Assembly (NCBI GenBank): GCA_963210315.1
Contig: OY723300.1
Coordinates: 806,001 to 870,000 of the forward strand
DNA from: Rhynchopus euleeides
Lineage: Eukaryota; Euglenozoa; Diplonemea; Diplonemida; Diplonemidae
Length of the DNA stretch: 64,000 nt
Reading direction: 5' to 3'
A program made the translations under genes and the position numbers. Shown piece after piece: positions 12,984 to 23,381 of the stretch (positions within the stretch are counted from its first letter, which is position 1; the number at the start of each line of letters is the position of its first letter). The notes under the pieces are model-generated. The model searched no databases. It was not told the DNA's origin and was given only the letters and a program-made list of their open reading frames with translations.

Positions 12984-13305
12984 GTTTTTTTGTGTTTTTT
13001 TGTGTTTTTTGTGTTTTTTTGTGTTTTTTTGTGTTTTTTTGTGTTTTTTTGTGTTTTTTTGTGTTTTTTTGTGTTTTTTTGTGTTTTTTTGTGTTTTTTT
13101 GTGTTTTTTTGTGTTTTTTTGTGTTTTTTTGTGTTTTTTTGTGTTTTTTTGTGTTTTTTTGTGTTTTTTTGTGTTTTTTTGTGTTTTTTTGTGTTTTTTT
13201 GTGTTTTTTTGTGTTTTTTTGTGTTTTTTTGTGTTTTTTTGTGTTTTTTTGTGTTTTTTTGTGTTTTTTTGTGTTTTTTTGTGTTTTTTTGTGTTTTTTT
13301 GTGTG
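12984..13305. repeat. 10-bp tandem repeat (GTGTTTTTTT)n, phased A-tracts
   Basis: From about 13011 the unit GTGTTTTTTT repeats essentially without error for some 29 copies, after a few irregular copies. All frames read a repeating pattern of Lys/His/Thr/Gln on one strand and Phe/Val/Cys on the other, so ORFs here are artefacts. A run of seven A:T pairs once per helical turn is the classic arrangement for intrinsically curved DNA. Confidence 0.95.
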
Positions 13306-13353
13306 TCCCCCCTCCTTTACAGCGCAACGAGGAGGAGAGCGAAACCGTGTGGT

Positions 13354-14137
13354 GTCACGTAGAGCAAGAGTAGGATAGCGGGCCCGGTTCCTCACGGTAT
13401 GGTCCTTCGGGGCCAGGCTGCGATGCCAGCACGCTAACCCAAATTGCAATACGTTTTTTTGTGATTTTTTGTGATTTTTTTTTGCGCCGGAAATTTTTTT
13501 TGGGTGGGGGTACCTGTAGGAAAGTACCCCCCTGGACAGGGGTACTTCACCCAATTGGAGTTTCCCAGTAAGGGGTATCAATAGGCACCCCATGGCCAAA
13601 ATGACCCCACCACGATCCGCACGGGTCCCAAATATCCAAAAGAACGGGTTTTTGAAAAATCCGAGGGGGGGGTCCCGCTGGGTGGGGAGGTGGGATGTGG
13701 TGTGCTGGCTGCCGCTGGGTGGGCTGGAATGGCCAGCCCTCTTTTACGCCGCGGCCTCACTACAGCAGCTCAACCCCGGTCACGCGGCTTGTTTGCCTTC
13801 GAGCATTGTTGTTCGTGTTGTGCATGTTTCTGCGCTAAGAGCCCGACGGAGCAAAAGTAGAACCTGCTGCGCTAGCCCCACCATGCCAGCCTCAGTCCGA
13901 CAGGACGCGCGCAGGTACCGGGCCCCCTCTGCACTGGAAACTCACAAAAAATCGCAAAAAAATCGCAAAAAATCACAAACGGGACACCAAAAATCACAAA
14001 AGGCTGTCGCGGTTTTTGCGATTTTTTGTGTTTTTTTGTCACGTAGAGCAAGAGTAGGATAGCGGGCCCGGTTCCTCACGGTATGGTCCTTCGGGGCCAG
14101 GCTGCGATGCCAGCACGCTAACCCAAATTGCAATACG
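13354..14137 (+). repeat. 100-bp direct repeat pair (13354-13453 and 14038-14137)
   Basis: The two 100-bp blocks read the same by eye and begin GTCACGTAGAGCAAGAGTAG. Each ends with GCTAACCCAA followed by ATTGCAATACG and then a TTTTTTGTG tract. More diverged relatives occur at 12904-12972 and 14199-14272, and one inverted at 42872-42947. Confidence 0.85.
13854..13879 (+). repeat. Dispersed 25-bp motif, copy 2
   Basis: AAAGTAGAACCTGCTGC followed by GCTAGCCCC, inside element L but outside M. See copy 1 at 7509. Confidence 0.6.
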
Positions 14138-14338
14138 CGTTTTTTTGTGATTTTTTTTGTGGGTTTTTGCGTTTTTTTGTGTTGGTTGTTATGTATAGCG
14201 TATCAGTTCTCGTGCGTCGTCTTTCGTAGACGTTCTGTACGATGCGGATCCGCTAATCCAACATAGCAAACGTTTTTTTTGTGATTTTTTGTGATTTTTT
14301 TTGACCAGAACAAAATTCGACTGGCCCGACAGCCCCAA

Positions 14339-14708
14339 GTGTGGCTTGGGGGTGTGGCTCGAGTGTGGAATGCAACGGGTGGTGCAATCTACTGGTGTGA
14401 CACCCCACGCACACATACGGGGCTGAGTGGGGCCGGTATGGAGTGGGTGAGGTACTCTAGCATGGAGCACATCGGCTACGCAAAAAAAAGACCCTGGTTC
14501 CAACACACAGGGTGTGTGTGTGCGTGTGTGTGTGCTTCGCTTGAAAGTACGCACACGACGCCGCCAAATGCCCTTCGATCGCGTGGCGACTGTTCCCAGT
14601 TGCTTTGCCTGCCCCCACTCCACACCCTCCCTCATGCATCCGCACGGCACCTTGCTGATTCTTTGAAGGGGGGGTGGGCCTGACCCCACATGTGTGCATC
14701 CCCCCCCC

Positions 14709-14739
<31 letters not shown>

Positions 14740-15724
14740 GGCCAAATTGGCGGGCGAAGCTCCCATGCGTGGCAAAGTCAGATGGCATCTCCACCACACA
14801 GACACGCCAGGCGAGACACGATTGACCCTGCGTGGAACATGGCCCCACTTTGTACCTACCTTTGTGCCCGTGTCTGTGTGCTGGATTACCGAGGCTCCGA
14901 AGCCCTCCTGAAGCCCTGACAGACGCATGATCTGGCTGAGACTACGAACGGGGAACAGGGGCAACTGCGGCAGCACCCCCCATTTTTGCCTTGCTCGCAG
15001 GAGAGGGCGGTGGTGCCCTGTCGATGGGGGGCAGACCCAGTTTGTGGAGGGTCGACACCAAAACAAGCGGATGTGTATGTGGGAGACAGGTGGCTCCTGA
15101 AAGAAATGGAATATTTAGTAGAGCAGCAGTGGTGTGGCTATGACGTGTCTGAAATGCGGGTTGCTGAGCTGCACCCTACCCAAGTGTCCTGACACACGTG
15201 CGTGTGTGTGCCGGATGAGGATATCCGGCGAGCCGGAGTGTTTGATGATTGATGCGTACGGTGGCACGCCCAACACCCCCCCGCCCCCCCTGTAGCCCTC
15301 CTCGGCATTGCGCCTCCAAGAGTTCCGTGTCAAATGTTGAGTGCCGCTCTCGCAAGCCTTGCCCTCGCCTCATGCCGCGCCACCCGCCGCCACCCCCTGC
15401 TTCCCAATGGGATTCCATTCACCCACTCCACGCCACACCGCCCACCCCCAGGGAAGGCAATCACTTCGCGCAGGCACAGAGGTGACAGCACACACACACC
15501 CCCCACCCCACCCCACCCCACCCCCCTACATCCCGCCTCCTAACTCGCTTTTTTTGTCGATGTGCCAATAGCCCCCCACACCCCCCCGTTCCCCTCCTTG
15601 GGCAAGAGGGGGGGGGGTGCCTGAGCGGCAGCGGGGCAGATCGTCTCACTGATCTGCACGCCTGAACGCATCAGCTCGCGCCCCCTCCCACTCCCCTCTG
15701 AGCCTGCCGTGGCTTTGCCGTGAG
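14339..15724. other. Intergenic DNA between L and the PH/TH1-like gene
   Basis: It contains GT and CT microsatellites (near 14510-14535 and 14720-14740) and long C runs. A possible exon lies at about 15001-15191, preceded by CTCGCAG; its frame reads DRWLLKEMEYLVEQQWCGYD, which looks protein-like, but no partner exon was found, so I do not call a gene. Confidence 0.4.
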
Positions 15725-18700
15725 ATGGGGAAGATACTGCTCAGTGGGCATGTCCTGAAGCCCCGGAGCACAGACGTCAGCCAGAAGAGCTCTCCGATTG
15801 ACCATGTGCAGAGGCATTTGGACCTCTTCCAGAGGCACGTGATACAGCAGGATGAATGGCCTCGCCGGTGGCTGTGGCTTGAGGAGCGCGATGCCGACGT
15901 GTGGCTCAGCTACTCAGAGAAGCCCGGCGGTGATATTCTGAAGAAACTCCGCGTCTCTGACATCGTTGCGGTCCACTCCCTCGACTCGAGAAACGCCCTG
16001 AAGGAGGGTGTCCCACAGGTCGGCCTCATCAACGAATGCTTCGTCGTCCTCACCAACGAGAAGCGGCTCGTGTTTGCTTCCCTCGACGGGAAGAAGGCTG
16101 AATGGCTCAGCACCCTCCGTGGCCTCAACATCAGCGGTGTGTCAGATGAGGACAAGTCGGAGAGTGAGGACGACAGCACCTCTGAGGAGGATGTGACGGA
16201 GGACTCCTACGACGACGACTGCAACGAGAGCATCGATGTGGACCTCGAGGAGGATGAGGAGGAGGAAGAGTTCGAGGAGGACGAGGGGGACGATTCGTTC
16301 GACGAGGATGGGACCAACACAGAGCCTACATCGCCCAGTTCGCCCGGGTCTCCGTATAATGCGCAGCTCGCAGCGGTTCCGCATATCTTCCTCGATGCTG
16401 AGGTGTTTTCCAGCGTGCAGCGGAGCATCGGGCGAGATAAGCAGGTTCTCTTCGCTGCGAAGGTCACGAAGTGCAGCTCGAAGGATAAAGACCAGGATCG
16501 TATCGTGGCGATTGTCGACTCCACTCTGTACATCATAGAGAGGGGCACCCTGAAGATGCATAAGACGCGGATTCCGACCCAGCAGATCACGGGTGTGATC
16601 CGGAACATCCACGACGACATGCAGCTTGCCGTGCTGTGGTGCTCGGGGCATGACTATCTCATCACGTTTCAGGAGGGGGGTGTTGAGGTTGTGGATGCCT
16701 TCATTGCGCACCTCGCGAAGCAGCACGCCAGCACTCCGGAGCATGGGGCGTTTATCGTGCGGGAGTCGCTCAACATCCTCACCGCTATCCGGAGGTCGGA
16801 GACTGATTCCTACGAGGTTTTGGACTCGGAAAAACATGACAAAATCCATGCTGCGAGAGAGGCGGAGGTGTTCCCAACACTAAGGATGAACGGGGATGCG
16901 AAGGTTGTCCTCTCCGACATTGTCATCAAGGAGAGCAGCTCCGGGGAGTCGGAGAAGCTTTTGGTTGTGACGGACCTGGCGATCTACTTCTTCCAGAGGA
17001 AGGACTTTTCAAACCTCACGCGCCGCATCGGGCTGAAGGAGATCCGCTCCCTGATGTGCTACGAAGCGGAGGGGTACATCCTGGTGCAGACGGGGTTCAC
17101 GGAGAGGGGGAAACGCTCCGGCGACATCCTCTTCCGCCCCGCGACGTATTCACGCGACTCGCCCGACAGCACCTATCGGGTCTTCCTGGATCTCGTCGGG
17201 TCGAACGACCGGAGGAAGATTGCCATTGCGCAGTCCAGATCCAAGGCAAAGCTTTTCTCCGAAGGGAAGCTCGACAAACGCGATGCCATCACGAAGCTGC
17301 ACACCGGAGGGGCCCGCCGCATGAAGAAGGTGAAGGAGCTGAAGGACCTCAGGAAGGTTGGGAAGAAGATGGCCAACATCACCCAGAAGGTTGGGGGTGG
17401 GCTTTTCCACATGAGCGAGGACGTCGTAAAAGGCATGACAGGCGGCATGGTCAAGATGGTCGAAGGGAGCATGGGGATGGTATATGACATGGTTGGCCTC
17501 TCTGCGGGCCTCGGCCTCCACCCTGCAACAGTGCAGGCTGCCGAGTCGGTCCGCATCGGGACTGACAAGCTCACGGGGCCCAGAGGTAACGCCGTTTTCA
17601 TGCCCCTCGCTGCCTCCGCCTTGGCTGACCTCGAAAGGGGATTCGACTCCAGGGATGTCGACAAAGGCCCCATGACCCAGTCCCTCCTCCGCAACGTCCG
17701 GTTCGCCGACGAGGCTGATCTCCCCGAGAAGGAAAAGGTGTGGTACGTCTGCAACGTGTTGGACCTGTTGGAGCCCCACCAGGCACACCTCGTTTTGGTG
17801 GTGACATCCCGCTACGTGCTCCTCTACTCCGACTCGAGCAAGGGGGAGGGGAAGCCCAACTTCAGCCGGAAGAGCCGGATCTACCACATGCACATCCAGC
17901 ACCTCCACCTGGTTGTCGACTGCGTGACTGCGCCGGAGCATTTCCTCCTCGCCTTCAAGGAGAAGGACTTCCTCCTGTCGTGCCGCCACCGCTACCTCGA
18001 CCTTCTGAAGCGTTACCTCCTGCGGAGGCACAGCAAGGTCAAGCGGAAGCACCCCGAAGCCTCCCTCCGCATCGGTATGGTGGAGAGCCCGCAGCACCTC
18101 CGCATCCTCCGCCGGAGCTGTGGCGACGCGCTGCCCCAGCAGGCGCTGCTGCCCCTCTCCGACCACCTCCACCTCGGGGCATGCGAGGTGGCTGTGGAGC
18201 TCCTTTCCCGATTCAACGAGACGTCGATGCATTTCTCCGCCATTGCCGAGTCACAGCTGTTTGTCAAACAGACGGAAGAAGGGAAGCGGTCCTTCGACAC
18301 ACGCAAGGTGTTTGTCGCAGTCACAGAGTCAGCACTCTACCTGCTGCGCGGGACGGAGTCTCTGGTGATCAAGCGGAGGATCGAGCTCCCCTGCATCGGG
18401 GGCCTGATTGTCAACGCGGCGCAGAATGACGAGGTGTTGGTTCAGGCCCTCCACTACAGAATTGCGGTGAAGCAGACGACCAACCCGCGCCTGCCTGTCG
18501 TCGGGGAGGCTGTGGCGACCGCGATTCTGGAGGAGACCTTCAACCTCCCCGGGTGTGTCGACATCGTCTCGCGGACATCGGGGCAGGTCGTCTTCCGGGT
18601 GTGGCCCATCAACATCGACTGCGTGAAGAGGGTGAAGACACGCTTCCACAAGGCTGCGTCGGACAGCCTCCCCGCGCTGTTCCAGGGGGGGACCGTGACA

Positions 18701-21700
18701 GTGGCGGATGAGCTGCACCACGACGACCTCCTCCTGAAGTTCGACTCGCATGCGGAGGATTTCACAAACCAGCTGAGCCGGGCGAGGATCCAATGGACCC
18801 CGTTCGAACAGCCCCGGGTGCATGAGGATGCTGTGTGTGGGCTGCCTCTCCACTTTATGGACTGCCCCACACGCAACGAGAAGTCCACGGGGCACCCCCT
18901 TGCGGGCTTTGCGAAATTCCCAGCACGGCAGGAGATCCTCAATATTCCCGACCCTGCCACCCTGCATGCTGCGCATGAGAGCTGGATGTCTCGGAGATTG
19001 AAGCGCGCGCTCGACTCAGAGTCAGCAGAAGCGCTTCAATACGAACTGCATAAAGGGACTGCACTGGGGTTGGTGTCTCCAAGCGAAAGGCGTGTCATGC
19101 TGCGTGGCACCCGCGGTCGGATGTCATCCTCTGAGGCGTATAAGCAGCGCGTGCTGACGCAGCTCGCCAGTTATATATCGGATGATAAATTTGCGGAGTT
19201 CGACAGGCTTGCAGCCCGCACGGCGAGCGTTCTGACCCCTGATGTGAAGGCATACTGCAACAAGGCGTTCCGCCCCACCACAGAGTGGTACCGCAAGGCG
19301 GAGGGAGCTGTGACTGTCGCCTACTGCGATGGGTGGGACCTGGACAGCCGTGTCGTGACGCTGGAGGAGGCGCAGCTGTGGTGCCTCCAGCATGACAACT
19401 GCGTGGGGTTCACCCACGAGGGGGACCAGCGGGCGCAGGGGCCTGTGAACGTGACGTTCCGCACCAGCAGGTTCGACGAGGTGGCCTACCGGAGGGTGCG
19501 CCAGGCGGCTAGGCTCCCCATCGCACCGCCCTCCTCGGGCCTGCTCCGCTCCCCCTCCGCATCGCAGCGGATGGCGGCACCCAAGCAGCAGACCACCCCA
19601 GCGCTGCCACCCAACACCGTCTACACAGGGCTGCACCCCTGCCAGGATGCGTTGGTTAACGTGCTCGATTCCACGACGTGGCTGAAGAGCACCACCCAGA
19701 TAGCCCTGCTGCGGAAGCGGAAGAATGACGCGATGCAGCAGCGCGAGGTGTTGGGGCACATCGAGCAGCTGATCCCGAGCATGATGGGCGAGGCGCCACA
19801 GAGGCTCGACATCGACATGCTGGAGCTGTACATCAACAGGGCCCGCCAGCAGACGAGGGATCATGCAACCAATGAGAACAGCCACAACGCTGCGGATATG
19901 CTGCACACCATCCTCTTGGTTCTGACGGCCTGCGTGCAGCGTGAGAACATCAAGCGAGGTGTGGACGACGCCACAGACCCTGTTGCTGCCCGCATGCGGC
20001 AGCTCTCGTGGTATTCCCTCTGCCGAGACGAGGAGTATAACGACGTGGAGGAGGACCTGGATGGCATCCAATACCTCGCAGGGAGCGTCTGGAATGCGCA
20101 GGTCGAGCTGGAGCTGCTGCACTGCCGTGACCCAGGCCAGTCCACCTTCGCAAGTCTGGAGTATTTCCTCAACGAACTGTACGGTGATTTTGAGGAGGCC
20201 GCCGCAGGGCTGACTTACAGCGATGATCTGCTGGAGACAGCGGTGAAGCACCGGTGGCTGGCGCAGGTGTCAGAGGAGGAGGATGAGGAGGTGACGCAGT
20301 CACTCGAGGAGTCGCAGCACGACGTCCTGCAGCGCATCATCTGGAAGAAGAAGATTGCAGAGAGCGTGGAGCTGGGGGACGAGGAGGGGCTGCAGGAGGT
20401 TGCGGATGAGAGCGACTCTGCTATGGAGGCGGACATCGCCGATGCGCGCCGCGAGCTGGGCAGGCAGAGGGAGCGCGCCGCAGTGGCGGCGCGGGTCCAG
20501 AACCTCCTCTCCTCCGCATCACGCGCCTTCAGCAGCGTGTCGCAGGCCACAGAGCAGGAGCTCGCCAGCGTGGTGCTGGGGCTGGAGGAGGTGCTGCCGC
20601 AGGCGCGTGCCTTCACCTCGCTGCATAGTGAGGCGATGTGTCTCGCATTTCTTCACACCCGCCTGCAGGCGCACCAGCTCAGCAAGCTGGAGGAGAAGGA
20701 GCGTGAGGAGGCGGAGGCGAAGCGGCGTGTTGAGGCGGAGCTTGTCGACAAGCAGCGTTCTGACAGCCTGCAGCAGCGTATGGATCAGAAGGAGACGGCG
20801 AAGCTGCAGCGCGCGGTGCTCGCGGCGGAGAAGATCCACACAAAGGCTGTCAAGATGCAGGGGCTCTGCGAGCAGGCCAGCGCGCAGGTCAAACCCGACG
20901 AGTCGACCTGCACCCGGAGGCGGAATGACTGCGTCGCAGCTCTGTCGGACGCGCGGAGCTTCAATCAGACAAACCCACATGAGAAGCTCCGCGCTGCGAT
21001 CGCCATCCTCGAAACCCTCGTCGCCAAATGGGACGAGCTGATGATCGGCAAGGAGGAGCAGGAGCGCAAGGCTCTGGCGAAGCAGGTCACCGATGTGATC
21101 GACAGCAAGGACCGCGAGACATACTACAACTTTGTGAAGAGCCATGTCAGCGTGCTGCCTCCAGACGAGCTGATGCGCCTCCGGCTCGGGTGGGCCGCGG
21201 TGCAGGCCAAGGCGGAGGAGCAGAAGGAGAGCGTCGGCCGCATGCAGGAGGCCATCAAATATCGCGACAAGTTTGAGCTGGAGAAGACAATCGACGACGC
21301 CATTGCGTCAGGTCTGGAGGAGGACAACACCACACTGGTGACGGCAAGGGAGCTCCTCTTCGAGCTGCAGGGGGCGGGCAGCCCTCTGTGCCGCGACGAA
21401 GCTGTTGAGAACGACCCCGCCAACGACGGGGGAAACGGAGACGGCGCCGACAGCTATGTCGACAGCGAGGAGGAGGACGCAGCCTCCCCCTGCACCTTCC
21501 GCATCACGGGGTTCGAGTCACGCCAGATGTCCTCCCCTGTCAGAACGGAGGGGGGCCTACTCAGTCCCACAGGGATTGCCAGCCCAGACAGCATGGCATC
21601 CCCAGCACGGGGTGCCGAGGGGGAGCCGAGCGTGGCGTCTCCTCAGGAGGCACCGAAGGCACCGCCGCTGCCGCCACCTCCTGCTGATTCGGAGGTGCTC

Positions 21701-23197
21701 AAAGGGTTGTACAGCGCTCTGCTGGGGCTGAAGGAGTCTTCCGAAGTGGATGCGTATGGGCTTGTGAGGTGTCAGCTGAATAACCCCTGGGTGAAGACGT
21801 ATGTCGATGCGTGGAAGGTTGTCATCAAATTCAAGCTGAAGAAGAAGGGCGCCTTTCTGAGGAAGGAGGAGCGGAATGAGATGGACGTCTTCAACGAGGT
21901 GGGGCTGAATGACTACAACACGAGCATCGCGATGAAGCACTTCGACCTGGCGAGGAGGATCAACCACACCACGGCGAGCCAGGACACCTTCTGCCTGCAG
22001 TACCTCATGCAGAGCGGGAGGTTTTTCCACGTCTTCCAGGCACTCCTGATGGCGGACGACGTGCTCCCGAAGCTCTACGATAAGACCTGCGTCTTTATCA
22101 AGGAGGCGGAGCGTGAATACCTCTTTGTCCACTTCCTGAAGGCGATCAAAAAGCTCCGGTTTGACTTCCGCTTTACACTCTCCGAGAAGGACATCGACTA
22201 TCTGCTGACAATCGATGCGGCGGAGATGCCTGCTCAGCCAAAGCCAGCTGCAGCTTCAGCTGCAGCCGCCTCAAGCCCCCCTCCTCAGGGCGCCGCAGCG
22301 GAATGCGCTGAGTCTCCAGAGGCAGGCAGGGCAGAGGGAGGTGGAGGCGACACTGCCTCACAGCCTGCATCCCCAGGTGCTGTGTCAGGGGGGGCATCGC
22401 AGGCTGGGACCAGGTGTGATGAGACTGCGGATGGTGGCGACACTGCGACGCGCGACGGGAGCCCGCAGAGCGAGGCGACTGGGAAGGGCGGGAAGTGGGA
22501 CGAGGGGAAATCCGAAGAGGATCCCCCGGAGGAGGGGGTGGATGTGCTGACCCTCGTGATGCAGAGCGGCGAGTTTAACAAGATGTGTGAGGTGGGGAAG
22601 CTGAAGATCGCGGTGCGGCAGCTGATTACATACTACACCGCGACGAAGAAGAAGATGAAGATACATAAGGGGCCCAAGCTGAAGCAGCTGTTTGACGAAG
22701 GGAAGAACCCGACCCTGGGTGTGCTTGCCAGGGAGAGGCTATGCCCTGCCATCACTGCGCTGATGAAAAACGGCTTCCGCGACTCGGCGTGGTTCAAGCA
22801 AAAGAATAGGCACATCTGGCAGTACATCGAAACAGTTGCAGCGGCGAAGCGGAAGTCTGCAACGGACCTCGGATCTGTGAAGCTCCCGGAGGCGATCGAC
22901 ACCGTGCGCAACATCGTGGACATGAGGGTGGCGCGGTCCACCACTCTGAACGCCTCCATCAACGACCTGAAGCTGCGAAGCCTGATCTGCTATGCCCTGA
23001 ACAAGTCGCACCTCAAGATCTACCTCGAAACTCTCTACGATCTCAGCGGCAACCCCGACTCTGTGCACTTCCACAAAGAGTGGTATCACCAAGATGCCCT
23101 GATGTTCAACGCCGACACCCGTTCGGAGATCGACGGCATCATTGAGACGCTGGATGGTCTGAACTTCCACCTTCTCGTGGACTCCGATGTGTTCTGA
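15725..23197 (+). CDS. Giant PH/TH1-like multidomain protein, intronless
   Basis: A single ORF of 2,490 residues from ATG 15725 to TGA. Residues 1-136 resemble a PH domain (RRWLWLEERDADVWLSYSEK then a final Trp helix). Residues 140-197 are very acidic. At least four later blocks (about 236-340, 390-500, 668-760, 820-930) share the pattern of myosin-I TH1/PH-like folds: VVTD or VAVT followed by a tyrosine-rich strand and a basic RRI(G/E)L strand. About 1182-1260 has a Cys-rich LWCLQHDNCVGFTHEG motif resembling PAN/apple domains. Around 1655-1705 is a charged coiled coil, then a Pro/Glu/Ala-rich linker, and a helical C-terminus (about 2000-2490). Multiple lipid-binding-like modules suggest a membrane-cytoskeleton scaffold; no motor or kinase motif was seen. 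Domain calls are by eye. The mobile-element island begins about 70 bp downstream. Confidence 0.85.
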   Translation: MGKILLSGHVLKPRSTDVSQKSSPIDHVQRHLDLFQRHVIQQDEWPRRWLWLEERDADVWLSYSEKPGGDILKKLRVSDIVAVHSLDSRNALKEGVPQVGLINECFVVLTNEKRLVFASLDGKKAEWLSTLRGLNISGVSDEDKSESEDDSTSEEDVTEDSYDDDCNESIDVDLEEDEEEEEFEEDEGDDSFDEDGTNTEPTSPSSPGSPYNAQLAAVPHIFLDAEVFSSVQRSIGRDKQVLFAAKVTKCSSKDKDQDRIVAIVDSTLYIIERGTLKMHKTRIPTQQITGVIRNIHDDMQLAVLWCSGHDYLITFQEGGVEVVDAFIAHLAKQHASTPEHGAFIVRESLNILTAIRRSETDSYEVLDSEKHDKIHAAREAEVFPTLRMNGDAKVVLSDIVIKESSSGESEKLLVVTDLAIYFFQRKDFSNLTRRIGLKEIRSLMCYEAEGYILVQTGFTERGKRSGDILFRPATYSRDSPDSTYRVFLDLVGSNDRRKIAIAQSRSKAKLFSEGKLDKRDAITKLHTGGARRMKKVKELKDLRKVGKKMANITQKVGGGLFHMSEDVVKGMTGGMVKMVEGSMGMVYDMVGLSAGLGLHPATVQAAESVRIGTDKLTGPRGNAVFMPLAASALADLERGFDSRDVDKGPMTQSLLRNVRFADEADLPEKEKVWYVCNVLDLLEPHQAHLVLVVTSRYVLLYSDSSKGEGKPNFSRKSRIYHMHIQHLHLVVDCVTAPEHFLLAFKEKDFLLSCRHRYLDLLKRYLLRRHSKVKRKHPEASLRIGMVESPQHLRILRRSCGDALPQQALLPLSDHLHLGACEVAVELLSRFNETSMHFSAIAESQLFVKQTEEGKRSFDTRKVFVAVTESALYLLRGTESLVIKRRIELPCIGGLIVNAAQNDEVLVQALHYRIAVKQTTNPRLPVVGEAVATAILEETFNLPGCVDIVSRTSGQVVFRVWPINIDCVKRVKTRFHKAASDSLPALFQGGTVTVADELHHDDLLLKFDSHAEDFTNQLSRARIQWTPFEQPRVHEDAVCGLPLHFMDCPTRNEKSTGHPLAGFAKFPARQEILNIPDPATLHAAHESWMSRRLKRALDSESAEALQYELHKGTALGLVSPSERRVMLRGTRGRMSSSEAYKQRVLTQLASYISDDKFAEFDRLAARTASVLTPDVKAYCNKAFRPTTEWYRKAEGAVTVAYCDGWDLDSRVVTLEEAQLWCLQHDNCVGFTHEGDQRAQGPVNVTFRTSRFDEVAYRRVRQAARLPIAPPSSGLLRSPSASQRMAAPKQQTTPALPPNTVYTGLHPCQDALVNVLDSTTWLKSTTQIALLRKRKNDAMQQREVLGHIEQLIPSMMGEAPQRLDIDMLELYINRARQQTRDHATNENSHNAADMLHTILLVLTACVQRENIKRGVDDATDPVAARMRQLSWYSLCRDEEYNDVEEDLDGIQYLAGSVWNAQVELELLHCRDPGQSTFASLEYFLNELYGDFEEAAAGLTYSDDLLETAVKHRWLAQVSEEEDEEVTQSLEESQHDVLQRIIWKKKIAESVELGDEEGLQEVADESDSAMEADIADARRELGRQRERAAVAARVQNLLSSASRAFSSVSQATEQELASVVLGLEEVLPQARAFTSLHSEAMCLAFLHTRLQAHQLSKLEEKEREEAEAKRRVEAELVDKQRSDSLQQRMDQKETAKLQRAVLAAEKIHTKAVKMQGLCEQASAQVKPDESTCTRRRNDCVAALSDARSFNQTNPHEKLRAAIAILETLVAKWDELMIGKEEQERKALAKQVTDVIDSKDRETYYNFVKSHVSVLPPDELMRLRLGWAAVQAKAEEQKESVGRMQEAIKYRDKFELEKTIDDAIASGLEEDNTTLVTARELLFELQGAGSPLCRDEAVENDPANDGGNGDGADSYVDSEEEDAASPCTFRITGFESRQMSSPVRTEGGLLSPTGIASPDSMASPARGAEGEPSVASPQEAPKAPPLPPPPADSEVLKGLYSALLGLKESSEVDAYGLVRCQLNNPWVKTYVDAWKVVIKFKLKKKGAFLRKEERNEMDVFNEVGLNDYNTSIAMKHFDLARRINHTTASQDTFCLQYLMQSGRFFHVFQALLMADDVLPKLYDKTCVFIKEAEREYLFVHFLKAIKKLRFDFRFTLSEKDIDYLLTIDAAEMPAQPKPAAASAAAASSPPPQGAAAECAESPEAGRAEGGGGDTASQPASPGAVSGGASQAGTRCDETADGGDTATRDGSPQSEATGKGGKWDEGKSEEDPPEEGVDVLTLVMQSGEFNKMCEVGKLKIAVRQLITYYTATKKKMKIHKGPKLKQLFDEGKNPTLGVLARERLCPAITALMKNGFRDSAWFKQKNRHIWQYIETVAAAKRKSATDLGSVKLPEAIDTVRNIVDMRVARSTTLNASINDLKLRSLICYALNKSHLKIYLETLYDLSGNPDSVHFHKEWYHQDALMFNADTRSEIDGIIETLDGLNFHLLVDSDVF

Positions 23198-23381
23198 GGA
23201 TGTCGAGGGGAACCCACGATGTATTGAAGAGAATCCATCTGATGTTCTGCCCTTTCCCCCCCCCCCCTAGGCATACTTGTCCCCCCATATGGGGAACCCC
23301 CTAAATTTGGGGGAAATATGGGGGGTCTCAAAACCCCGCCCCCATATGGGGAAAATAGCTATTTATTACCGGTAATAATAA

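Larger units (their letters stand above)
9334..14338. mobile_element. Element L: inverted-repeat element rich in A-tract repeats, interrupted by M
   Basis: Both ends carry an inverted repeat starting TTGGGGCTGTCGGGCCAGTC (left 9334, right end 14338), and the trinucleotide GTG flanks both sides (9331-9333, 14339-14341), a plausible 3-bp target duplication. Inside the termini are runs of AAAAAATCGC/AAAAAATCAC on both sides. The body consists of TTTTTTGTG repeats, a 100-bp direct repeat present twice and element M. No transposase is recognised, so L looks non-autonomous. A weak ORF around 12530-12796 (acidic, Pro/Ser-rich) has no family I recognise. Confidence 0.7.

Noticed and set aside
12962-13378. 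Long Lys/His/Thr and Phe/Val/Cys repeat ORFs on both strands
   Set aside because: They are translations of the 10-bp GTGTTTTTTT repeat in several frames; a 30-nt period keeps every frame open.
13354-13453. Possible tRNA-derived SINE (A-box-like TAGCGTGCTGG on the minus strand)
   Set aside because: No B box and no cloverleaf could be drawn; kept only as a direct repeat.
17150-18232. 360-codon minus-strand ORF inside the PH/TH1-like gene
   Set aside because: Antisense shadow produced by GC-rich codon usage.
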